Shown here one piece after another: positions 1-5,295 of a stretch of DNA of 5,295 nt (within the stretch, counting starts at the first letter, position 1; each line of letters opens with the position of its first letter). Source of the DNA: Sulfurovum sp. (lineage in GTDB: Bacteria > Campylobacterota > Campylobacteria > Campylobacterales > Sulfurovaceae); NCBI GenBank assembly GCA_026985755.1, contig JALSPX010000023.1, positions 1 through 5,295 of the forward strand, in the 5' to 3' direction. The notes below the pieces were generated by a model. The model was not told the origin of the DNA. It did not search any database and worked only from the letters and a program-made list of their open reading frames with translations. The position numbers and the translations under genes were made by a program.

Positions 1-1276
1 CTTCTAATTCTTTTGACTGTTTAATGAGTACATCAGAAATAGAGACCATCCCTTCGTTATATCTTCCTCTATAGTTTTCATATACTTTTTTAGTAAAATG
101 CAATTGTCTATTATAACTTTCAATATTTGCCTTTGCACTCAATATTTCTGTTTTAAGTTTTTTAGCTTTGAGGGCAATACCTTTTTTTGCTAACTCTACT
201 TGATCATTGACCATCAAATAATTCACTTTAGCTTTTTCAATATTGGCATCATCTATGCCACCATTAAAGATATTCCATTTCAATTGAATACCTATAGTAT
301 AAGCATCTTTGTCTAAAAAATCATTCCATAAAAGGTTATCAGAAGATCCATATTCTGCAAAAGCACCTATTTCTGGTAGATAATTTGCTTTTTCTGCATT
401 TAATGCCATTTGGCTGATTTGTAAACCTAAAAGTGCTTTTTGAATATCAATATTGTTTTTTTCTAAAAGTCTTTTATTTACATAAGGCATCGGTGCCATC
501 TCATTCATTTTTTTAATAGAACTTACCTTCCTATTGAGCAAAAATGAAAGAAACTGATAGGCCAAATCTTTATTCAGTTTTGCTTGGTTATATAAACTTT
601 CTACTTCTGCTTTACGAGCTTGAACTTCCAAAACATCAATATTTTGCGCATATCCTTCTTTTTTCATTGTCTTCACAATTGATTCTAAATGATTAATGTT
701 CTTTATGATTTTAGACAGATTACTAATATAATTACTCACCAATGAAATATCATAAAAGGCTTTTTTTGTTTGAAATATTTTTTCATTATGTAATTTTTGT
801 GTATCATATTGACTCATTTTATGCATTGCTTCAGTAATACGACTATATTCAGTAAGTTTTCCTCCTGTATACAAAGGAAGCATATAAGAAAATTTTGTCT
901 GATAATGATTACGAGTGCTTGGATAATTTAATGCCTTCGGCGCAACAGGCAAAGGATTACTTTTCCCTGACATATCAAATTCGGCAAACCCAAAATCTCC
1001 AAATGTTGCTTCTCTACTCTCCAATTTAAAGCCAAAAACTTTACCAGCATCATTTGAATGTATTGCAGTAATACTTGCATCCAACTTACCATAGTGATGA
1101 CCTTTGGCTGCCTTGGCTTCATATGCTTTCATCTGTTCTTTAAAGCGTGATATCTTTAACTCTAAATTGTTTTTATCCAACATATTCAGTGCATGAGACA
1201 ATGTAAGATTTTGCATACCTGCAGAAAGCAATAATGGCATCATAAGTAGTAAAAAAAATGATTTTTTAAATAACAT
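1..1276 (-). CDS. TolC-family outer-membrane efflux protein, 3' part missing
   Basis: The reading frame is open for 425 codons from the ATG at 1276 to the window edge, so the C-terminus lies outside. Residues 1-19 form a Sec signal peptide (MLFKK, a Leu/Phe/Met-rich core, then LLLSA) with no lipobox Cys. The mature part is Gln/Lys/Asn-rich and helical. It shows hallmarks of outer membrane efflux proteins: PLYTGGK at about 134-140, an extended hairpin around 215-245, NYLPEIGAFAEYG near 300, and WNIFNGG at 334-340, where the second OEP repeat begins. Family knowledge: such proteins form trimeric channels across the outer membrane and periplasm for RND, MFS/ABC or type I export systems. The transported substrate cannot be told. 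The start is supported by AGGAGT at 1281-1286, seven bases upstream after AGGAG. It follows serA on the same strand but has its own promoter, and inner-membrane partner genes may lie further left. I am sure of the family and not of the specific system. Confidence 0.9.
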   Translation of the reverse strand, partial: MLFKKSFFLLLMMPLLLSAGMQNLTLSHALNMLDKNNLELKISRFKEQMKAYEAKAAKGHHYGKLDASITAIHSNDAGKVFGFKLESREATFGDFGFAEFDMSGKSNPLPVAPKALNYPSTRNHYQTKFSYMLPLYTGGKLTEYSRITEAMHKMSQYDTQKLHNEKIFQTKKAFYDISLVSNYISNLSKIIKNINHLESIVKTMKKEGYAQNIDVLEVQARKAEVESLYNQAKLNKDLAYQFLSFLLNRKVSSIKKMNEMAPMPYVNKRLLEKNNIDIQKALLGLQISQMALNAEKANYLPEIGAFAEYGSSDNLLWNDFLDKDAYTIGIQLKWNIFNGGIDDANIEKAKVNYLMVNDQVELAKKGIALKAKKLKTEILSAKANIESYNRQLHFTKKVYENYRGRYNEGMVSISDVLIKQSKELE

Positions 1277-1280
1277 ACAA

Positions 1281-1308
1281 ACTCCTATAATTAGTAAATA
1301 TTATAGCA
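1281..1308 (-). promoter_or_regulatory. Promoter (extended -10) and ribosome binding site of the TolC-family gene
   Basis: Reading the minus strand, TGC is followed by a perfect TATAAT (1300-1305), an extended -10 element. No convincing -35 box is seen, which is normal for Campylobacterota sigma-70 promoters. Transcription would start near 1293, giving a leader of about 17 nt that contains the Shine-Dalgarno AGGAGT (1281-1286). This suggests the efflux gene can be expressed independently of serA. Confidence 0.6.
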
Positions 1309-1368
1309 GAAGATAATCAATTTAACTAGAAGTATAAGAACATCTCCACTAATATGTCATGATTTTAC

Positions 1369-1405
1369 ATAAGATAATATTAAATAATCTTTTATATTAT
1401 CTTAT
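1369..1405. repeat. Long AT-rich inverted repeat between serA and the TolC-family gene
   Basis: ATAAGATAATAT (1369-1380) and ATATTATCTTAT (1394-1405) are perfect 12-bp inverted arms. After one T-T mismatch, three further A-T pairs (1382-1384 with 1390-1392) leave a 5-nt loop. The stem holds only one G-C pair and no U-tract follows on either strand, so it is a poor intrinsic terminator. It lies about 50 bp past the serA stop and 65-100 bp upstream of the next gene's -10 box. It could be an operator (the GATAAT/ATTATC arms recall Fur-type half-sites), a DNA cruciform, or a 3'-end stabilising hairpin. A 9-bp direct repeat, TTATATTAT, occurs at 1392-1400 and again at 1402-1410. Confidence 0.55.
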
Positions 1406-1457
1406 ATTATATTAAGTTTAATTGATGTAATTATCTGAAAAATATCTGTCTTTTAAT

Positions 1458-3047
1458 TTATATACTTGCGTGAGATACACTAATAAAAGCTTCCAAAGAT
1501 GAAAGTTCATCTAATATTTTTTTAGTGACTATCCCATCTACACGTACTACAGCTAAAGCTTGCTCATTAAAGTCTCTTCCCAATCTAAAATCTGATATAT
1601 TCAATCCATTTTCTGCGATAATTTTACCTACATCACCAATGACACCTGGAGTATCATTATTTCTAAAGAAAATCATCGTACCTTTTGGTTCTACATCTAA
1701 AATATAATCATCAATTTCAATAATACGTTGTACCGTATCATCAAATACTGTCCCTGCAATAGAAATAGTACCGTCAGCTGTTGTAAGTTTGATACCTACT
1801 TTATTGGTAAACCCCGAATTATTTGGTTTCACCTCTTTTGCAATCTCAATAGCACGCTCTTGGGCTACAAATTCAGCATTTACGTAGTTGACTTGATCTC
1901 CTAAAGATTCCGTTAGCACACCAACAGTCGCAAATGTACCCATAGATTCAATATGCTGAGCAACTGGTCCAGCTGCCATCACCTTGATCGACTTCACAGC
2001 GCTCTTTGTAATTTGTGCTGAGAGATGCCCTATTTTTTGGATGAGTTCAAGATAAGGTCTTACAAAATCAGGTAATTCATTCTCTTTAATAGGTAAATTT
2101 AACGCATTTGGATATGAAATACCTTTGGCAGCAGCAATTGCATTTTCTGCTGCTTGTATAGCAATGTTCTTTTGTGACTCTTTTGTATTTGCCCCAAGGT
2201 GAGGTGTGACAGTGACATTATCTAAATCAAGTAAAGGGTGATCAATTGATGGCTCTTTGTTAAAGACATCAATACCTGCCATAGCAATCTTACCATGAGT
2301 AAGTCCTTCTAAAAGTGCATCTTCATCATATAACCCGCCTCTTGCACAATTAATGAGTATCACACCATCTTTCATTTTGGCTATTTCATCTTTGCCTATC
2401 ATACCAATAGTCTCTGCATTTTTAGGTGTATGAATAGTAATAATATCACAAGCCAAAATATCTTCAAAGTTTTTTGTATACCCAATATCTAAATCTGTTG
2501 CTTTCGCAGGGTCAATATATGGGTCATACGCAAGTACATCCATCTCAAATGCTTTAGCACGAATCCCTACACGGGAACCAATATTACCAAAACCAATGAT
2601 ACCTAGTTTTTTATCTTTTAGCTCAGTTCCATACCAATCTTGTCTTCTCCATACACGATCAAGTTTAAGGTTATTGTGTGCATAGGGAAATGTTCTTACA
2701 CATGAAAGCATATGTGTCATGGTAAGCTCAACCGCTGCAATAGTATTAGCCGTAGGTACATTCATAATAACAATACCTTGTTTTGAAGAAGCAGGAATAT
2801 CCACATTATCAACACCCACACCTGCACGTACCACCGCTTTGATTTTTTGAGCTGATTTCAAAAAAGCATCATCTACATCTGTAGAAGAACGTGTAATAGC
2901 CACATCTGCCAAAGGGATAATGTCTGAAATTAACTTATCTTTTGGTTCATCTGCAGCATTGATTAGTTTTATTTCATTGTCTCTGGCTAAAATATCTAGC
3001 CCATCCTTGTGTATATGATCACAAACAACAATTGTTTTTTTTGACAT
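1458..3047 (-). CDS. serA: D-3-phosphoglycerate dehydrogenase (long form, ACT domain)
   Basis: This cytosolic enzyme oxidises 3-phosphoglycerate to 3-phosphohydroxypyruvate with NAD+, the first step of L-serine synthesis. The 529 residues match the usual long form (about 525-530). Residues 1-100 and about 285-315 form the substrate-binding domain, with RAGVGVDN at 74-81. Residues 100-285 form the Rossmann domain: GFGNIG at 152-157 binds NAD and D175 in AYDP is the likely ribose-binding acid. The catalytic set is complete: R236 (NCARGG), E265 (NKEP) and H283 (TPHLGANT). Residues about 320-450 are the intervening regulatory domain. From about 457 there is an ACT domain (TPGVIGDVG...GLNISDFRLGR) of the type that usually mediates serine feedback; inhibition itself is inferred. 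The ATG at 3047 has AAAAGG seven bases upstream. It lies 94 bp downstream of rpsA on the same strand, with no obvious promoter between, so co-transcription is plausible. Confidence 0.97.
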   Translation of the reverse strand: MSKKTIVVCDHIHKDGLDILARDNEIKLINAADEPKDKLISDIIPLADVAITRSSTDVDDAFLKSAQKIKAVVRAGVGVDNVDIPASSKQGIVIMNVPTANTIAAVELTMTHMLSCVRTFPYAHNNLKLDRVWRRQDWYGTELKDKKLGIIGFGNIGSRVGIRAKAFEMDVLAYDPYIDPAKATDLDIGYTKNFEDILACDIITIHTPKNAETIGMIGKDEIAKMKDGVILINCARGGLYDEDALLEGLTHGKIAMAGIDVFNKEPSIDHPLLDLDNVTVTPHLGANTKESQKNIAIQAAENAIAAAKGISYPNALNLPIKENELPDFVRPYLELIQKIGHLSAQITKSAVKSIKVMAAGPVAQHIESMGTFATVGVLTESLGDQVNYVNAEFVAQERAIEIAKEVKPNNSGFTNKVGIKLTTADGTISIAGTVFDDTVQRIIEIDDYILDVEPKGTMIFFRNNDTPGVIGDVGKIIAENGLNISDFRLGRDFNEQALAVVRVDGIVTKKILDELSSLEAFISVSHASI

Positions 3048-3105
3048 CAGTTAACCTTTTTGTAAATAGTAAATTTAAGTTTTGAGAATATTGGATAAAG
3101 TGATA

Positions 3106-3128
3106 TGAGTCTGTGCAAGACAGACTCA
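3106..3128 (-). other. Stem-loop between rpsA and serA
   Basis: TGAGTCTGT (3106-3114) and ACAGACTCA (3120-3128) form a perfect 9-bp stem with a 5-nt loop, starting 13 bases after the rpsA stop codon. In the direction of rpsA transcription it is followed by TATCACTTTATCC rather than a run of T, so it is not a standard intrinsic terminator. It may be a partial terminator, an RNA-processing site, or a 3' hairpin that protects rpsA mRNA and lowers serA output relative to rpsA. The role is inferred; the stem itself is plainly visible. Confidence 0.6.
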
Positions 3129-3141
3129 AGAAGCATTATAA

Positions 3142-4803
3142 TTATTTTTTTAACATATCACCAAATGCATCACCCAAGGTCATGCTATCATCTTGCTCAA
3201 GATTAAGTTGCTCCATTGCTTCTCTCTCTTCTTGGCGTTCAAGTCTTTTCACAGATACCCTAATTCTATCATTGTTTACATCAATAAAACTAATGACACC
3301 TTTTATCTCTTGACCTTTTTCAAGCTCTTCTGCTTTCAATGGATGTAAATCTTCGTGTCTTATGAGTGCATCTACATTATTTTCAAGCGCTATAAATACC
3401 CCAAAGTCTTTCGTGTCTTTTACTGTACCTGTAACAATATCACCATTCTTATGGTTTTGTGCAAATGCTTTTATAGGAGAATCTTCAAGTGCTTTCTTGG
3501 AAAGTGAAATTTTGCCAGCATCTCTGTCTATCTTAATAATCTTCACTTCTACTTCATCACCAACATTCAATTCTGATTTGGCATTTTTGCTTTTATCCCA
3601 AGAAATTTCTTGATTATGCAATAGTCCTTCTACTTCACCTACTTTGACAAATGCACCAAAATCAGTGATGGACGTTACCGTTCCAGTAAGAACATCACCT
3701 ACTTTATTTGATGCTGTAAATGCATCCATAGGTTTAGGAAGTAAAGATTTAAGACTTACTCTAAGTCTACGACCTTCTTTATCCACTTCAATCACTTCTA
3801 CATTAATTTCTTCACCATTTTCTAAATAATCTTTTGGATGCTTCACATTCTTATCCCAAGATATTTCAGATACATGAAGGAATGCTTCAAGGTCTTCACC
3901 CAAGTCAACAAACACACCATATGGTTCGATATTAGAAACCGTAGCTGTTACAGTATCTCCTACACCGATAATGGCATCAATATCAGCCCAAGGATCAGGA
4001 TTAGCATCTTTGATAGAGAGGGACAGATGTCTCTTCTTTTTATCATATTCCAATGCGACAACATTAACTTCATCCCCTTCTTCAAAATATTTGGAAGGGT
4101 TTACTGGACCTTTATGAGAGATTTGTGAATAGTGTACAAGCCCGTCCATTCCACCAACGTCTACAAACATACCATATGAAGTGATTTTTTTGACTGTTCC
4201 TACAACGGGATCTTTATTTTCAAGTAATGCTCCAACGATTTCATCTGTTTTTGCTTTATCCCGTTCAATAAGTTCTTTTCTCGAAACAATCACTGAACCT
4301 TTTTCTTTATCTACCTTAACGATAACGGCTTTAATCTTTTTACCTACAGATTCTACACCAGGCTTGGATGAAAGGTACGAAAGTGTGCGTGGCATAAAAA
4401 ATTCTAAGCCATCCACTTCTACTACATAACCACCCTTATTTTTCTTAGTAACGACGCCTTCAATAATATACTCTTGTTCTTCATCATATTCAGCAATAAA
4501 CTCGTTAAGTGCTACACGGCTTAGTGCTGCTTTGTAAGAGATACGACCTCTACCCAGAGTCACTACATCAATTGTATCATTCACTGAAAAAAGAATGTTT
4601 CCATTTTCATCTGTTATTTCTGTCAAATCAAGGTTTGCATCTCTACCACCACCAATATCTACGACTACTAAGTTATCTTTTTCATCAATTTTGACGATTG
4701 TACCTGTTACTAAATCACTTTTTGATTCTGTCTTTTTAAACGACTCCTCAAGCATCGCTGCAAAATCTTCTGTTTCATCTATTTCGAAATCTTCGAACTT
4801 CAT
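3142..4803 (-). CDS. rpsA: 30S ribosomal protein S1
   Basis: S1 sits on the small ribosomal subunit and binds mRNA during initiation; in Gram-negative bacteria it unfolds structured or weak leaders. The 553-residue protein has the full six S1 (OB-fold) repeats, at about 30-97, 113-177, 197-265, 282-352, 368-437 and 453-520. The RNA-binding pattern G-T-V-x-x-I-x-x-(Y/F)-G-x-F-V is clear in repeats 3-6, for example KKITSYGMFVDVGG near 205-218 and TSITDFGAFVKVG near 377-389. Repeats 1 and 2 are more divergent, as usual for S1, where they act in ribosome docking. The first 25 residues are acidic (FEDFEIDETEDF). A short charged tail (533-553) follows repeat 6. The start at 4803 has AAGGA five bases upstream and its own strong promoter. 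Related Campylobacterota usually carry ispH just upstream of rpsA; here the upstream neighbour is a divergent secreted-protein gene. Confidence 0.97.
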   Translation of the reverse strand: MKFEDFEIDETEDFAAMLEESFKKTESKSDLVTGTIVKIDEKDNLVVVDIGGGRDANLDLTEITDENGNILFSVNDTIDVVTLGRGRISYKAALSRVALNEFIAEYDEEQEYIIEGVVTKKNKGGYVVEVDGLEFFMPRTLSYLSSKPGVESVGKKIKAVIVKVDKEKGSVIVSRKELIERDKAKTDEIVGALLENKDPVVGTVKKITSYGMFVDVGGMDGLVHYSQISHKGPVNPSKYFEEGDEVNVVALEYDKKKRHLSLSIKDANPDPWADIDAIIGVGDTVTATVSNIEPYGVFVDLGEDLEAFLHVSEISWDKNVKHPKDYLENGEEINVEVIEVDKEGRRLRVSLKSLLPKPMDAFTASNKVGDVLTGTVTSITDFGAFVKVGEVEGLLHNQEISWDKSKNAKSELNVGDEVEVKIIKIDRDAGKISLSKKALEDSPIKAFAQNHKNGDIVTGTVKDTKDFGVFIALENNVDALIRHEDLHPLKAEELEKGQEIKGVISFIDVNNDRIRVSVKRLERQEEREAMEQLNLEQDDSMTLGDAFGDMLKK

Positions 4804-4820
4804 ACCTATCCTTATGTGTA

Positions 4821-4856
4821 CACAAATTTTGCGATATTATATCCAAAAAATTTGTG
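4821..4856. repeat. Inverted repeat bracketing the rpsA -10 box
   Basis: CACAAATTTT (4821-4830) and AAAATTTGTG (4847-4856) are perfect 10-bp inverted arms separated by 16 bp, and the TATAAT box lies in that spacer. Allowing one bulged base, GTA at each outer end extends the symmetry. A separate perfect 10-bp palindrome, TGTGTACACA (4815-4824), overlaps the left arm inside the rpsA leader. The arrangement resembles an operator where a dimeric repressor would block RNA polymerase. Chance symmetry in AT-rich DNA is the alternative. Confidence 0.6.
4836..4850 (-). promoter_or_regulatory. rpsA promoter
   Basis: On the minus strand a six-T run (4845-4850) is followed by GG, one A, and a perfect TATAAT at 4836-4841. 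A T-tract and G just upstream of TATAAT is the known Helicobacter/Campylobacter sigma-70 promoter form, which lacks a conserved -35 box. The start of transcription would be near 4829, giving a short leader of about 26 nt with AAGGA (4809-4813). A strong promoter is expected for a ribosomal protein gene. Confidence 0.75.
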
Positions 4857-4897
4857 ATACAACTTATATTTATTTAGAATATGATTTTGGAAAGATA

Positions 4898-4919
4898 TAT
4901 TACCTAAGTATTACCTAAG
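4898..4919. repeat. Tandem 11-bp direct repeat, possible regulator site
   Basis: TATTACCTAAG occurs twice in exact tandem (4898-4908 and 4909-4919). An 11-bp period places both copies on the same face of the helix, as in binding sites of OmpR/PhoB-type response regulators. It lies roughly 25-45 bp before the likely start of the plus-strand leader RNA, where an activator could replace a -35 box, and about 70-90 bp upstream of the rpsA start site. The binding role is inferred. Confidence 0.5.
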
Positions 4920-4927
4920 GAGTACTA

Positions 4928-4936
4928 TGCAATAAT
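4928..4936 (+). promoter_or_regulatory. Possible extended -10 promoter for the plus-strand leader RNA
   Basis: TGC followed by AATAAT (4931-4936) resembles an extended -10 element. It would start transcription around 4943, immediately before the riboswitch-like RNA. The match is imperfect and there is no -35 box. TATTAT at 4937-4942 is a competing candidate, so the exact position is uncertain even though a promoter near here is expected. Confidence 0.35.
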
Positions 4937-4944
4937 TATTATGT

Positions 4945-5020
4945 AAAAGCTAAACTTGTAGTGATACAAGGGCGGAAAACTACGGGTCTTTTGTATAAAG
5001 TAAAGATAGCCGAGCTACAC
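4945..5020 (+). promoter_or_regulatory. Cyclic-di-GMP-I (GEMM-I type) riboswitch aptamer
   Basis: Sequence order and folding match the GEMM-I family. AAGCTAAAC (4947-4955) stands for the conserved GGCAAAC strand. Next is a perfect hairpin CTTGTA-GTGA-TACAAG (4955-4970) capped by a GNRA tetraloop (GUGA), then GGCGGAAAACTACGGGTCT (4971-4989), equivalent to GGACGCAAAGCCACGGGTCT. Last come a variable loop and GATAGCCGAGCTAC (5005-5018), the conserved 3' strand. P1 can form from AGCT (4948-4951) with AGCT (5013-5016). P3 can form from GG (4984-4985) with CC (5010-5011) and TCTTT (4987-4991) with AAAGA (5002-5006). The GNRA loop normally docks into a P3 receptor. Known family members bind cyclic-di-GMP, or 3',3'-cGAMP in variants, and control motility, adhesion and extracellular-protein genes. 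It lies about 105 bases upstream of a secreted-protein start, a typical target. The family call is by eye; ligand identity is not established. Confidence 0.75.
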
Positions 5021-5052
5021 AGATGACATACTATTAGTGAGGCATCTATCTT
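5003..5052 (+). promoter_or_regulatory. Possible riboswitch expression platform (competing helix)
   Basis: AAGATAG (5003-5009), part of the 3' strand of riboswitch P3, is perfectly complementary to CTATCTT (5046-5052). GCC/GGC-type pairs (5010-5011 with 5041-5042) could extend it after a bulge. Forming this helix would break P3, so ligand-bound and ligand-free folds would be mutually exclusive. A smaller hairpin, AGATG (5021-5025) with CATCT (5043-5047), lies inside it and competes for the same bases. No T-run follows, so transcription termination is not indicated and control at translation is more likely. Confidence 0.4.
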
Positions 5053-5105
5053 ACGAATCAATACCATACTATTCTAAAGATATTCATCTCTCACACCATA
5101 TAATC

Positions 5106-5117
5106 ACCTGGGGAGGT
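5106..5117 (+). promoter_or_regulatory. Ribosome binding site inside a small hairpin
   Basis: A strong Shine-Dalgarno sequence, GGGGAGGT, lies 8-9 bases before the ATG at 5126. It is directly preceded by its own partial complement: ACCT (5106-5109) and AGGT (5114-5117) flank GGGG. The short stem could limit ribosome access, or ACCT could pair elsewhere in the leader. The site decides the start at 5126 over the in-frame ATG at 5135. Confidence 0.55.
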
Positions 5118-5125
5118 AACACACA

Positions 5126-5295
5126 ATGAAACACATGAACACTACTTTAATATCAATTTTTTTGATATTTTTTTCTACAGTCATACATGCAGAGAGCACT
5201 TGGACAACCGGAGCATATAACAACAACGAAGACAGAAATCAAACACTCTCTATCCCCAATGCCACAAGTCTGATAGTCACTGTCACAGGAGAAAC
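5126..5295 (+). CDS. Secreted protein with beta-rich, possibly CUB-like domain, C-terminus missing
   Basis: Only 56 codons are in the window and the frame runs off the right edge. Residues 1-22 are a clear Sec signal peptide: MKHMNTT, a hydrophobic stretch LISIFLIFFSTVI, then a HA cleavage site before ESTW. The mature part, TWTTGAYNNNEDRNQTLSIP followed by NATSLIVTVTGE, has alternating hydrophobic residues as in beta-strands. It resembles the start of CUB-like extracellular domains, where an L-x-I-P-x-A segment precedes a V-T-V-x-G-E strand; this is a by-eye impression. The product should be exported to the periplasm, surface or medium. With the upstream cyclic-dinucleotide riboswitch, a role in adhesion, biofilm matrix or surface display is likely but inferred. 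Codons in the mature part end in C or G more often (15 of 34) than is typical of the neighbouring genes. The start is set by GGGGAGGT. Confidence 0.8.
   Translation, partial: MKHMNTTLISIFLIFFSTVIHAESTWTTGAYNNNEDRNQTLSIPNATSLIVTVTGE

Noticed and set aside
928..1122. 64-codon minus-strand open frame
   Set aside because: It lies wholly inside the TolC-family gene in another frame, has no ribosome binding site and a low-complexity product; the longer frame has a signal peptide and family motifs.
3838..4128. Plus-strand open frames opposite rpsA and serA (this one and others at 1525-1707, 3113-3313, 3362-3613, 3644-3829, 4181-4429, 4509-4694)
   Set aside because: All are antisense to strongly supported genes, have no family resemblance, and arise from the codon bias of the real genes.
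4887..4904. TTGGAA resembling the -24 half of a sigma-54 promoter
   Set aside because: The GC dinucleotide required at the -12 position with correct spacing is absent.
4595..4918. 107-codon plus-strand open frame extending into the rpsA upstream region
   Set aside because: It is mostly antisense to the start of rpsA, runs through the rpsA promoter, and has no supported start.
4917..4935. AAGGAG followed by ATG CAA TAA, a possible mini-ORF
   Set aside because: The product would be two residues. The AAGGAG belongs to the tandem repeat, and the segment probably lies upstream of the leader transcript start.
5099..5104. TATAAT on the plus strand just before the secreted gene
   Set aside because: A start from here would fall on the Shine-Dalgarno sequence and leave almost no leader; it has neither a T-tract nor an extended -10.

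Overview
This AT-rich window looks like chromosomal DNA of a Campylobacterota (Epsilonproteobacteria) bacterium, probably a Sulfurovum/Sulfurimonas-type lineage. That is inferred from the rpsA-serA pairing, the style of the TolC-family protein, and promoters with a T-tract just upstream of a perfect TATAAT. No rRNA, tRNA, CRISPR array, insertion sequence or phage gene is visible.

Minus strand, in transcription order from right to left. rpsA (3142-4803) encodes ribosomal protein S1 with six S1 repeats. After a 94-bp gap holding a perfect 9-bp stem-loop comes serA (1458-3047), a full-length 3-phosphoglycerate dehydrogenase with a C-terminal ACT domain. After a 181-bp, very AT-rich gap with a long inverted repeat comes a TolC-family outer-membrane efflux protein (1-1276). 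It has its own promoter and is cut by the left edge of the window. The first two genes are housekeeping (translation, serine synthesis). The TolC gene is probably the first gene of an export or efflux operon that continues outside the window.

The 322-bp gap 4804-5125 separates rpsA from a divergent plus-strand gene and is rich in regulatory structure. On the minus side it holds the rpsA promoter, whose -10 box lies inside a perfect 10-bp inverted repeat. In the middle is a tandem 11-bp direct repeat. On the plus side is a long leader RNA whose sequence and folding match the cyclic-di-GMP-I (GEMM-I) riboswitch family. It is followed by a competing helix and a hairpin over the Shine-Dalgarno sequence.

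The plus-strand gene (5126 to the right edge) starts with a clear Sec signal peptide and a beta-rich, possibly CUB-like extracellular domain. The most interesting unit here is therefore a probable second-messenger riboswitch controlling a secreted or surface protein, placed divergently from rpsA where related bacteria commonly carry ispH.
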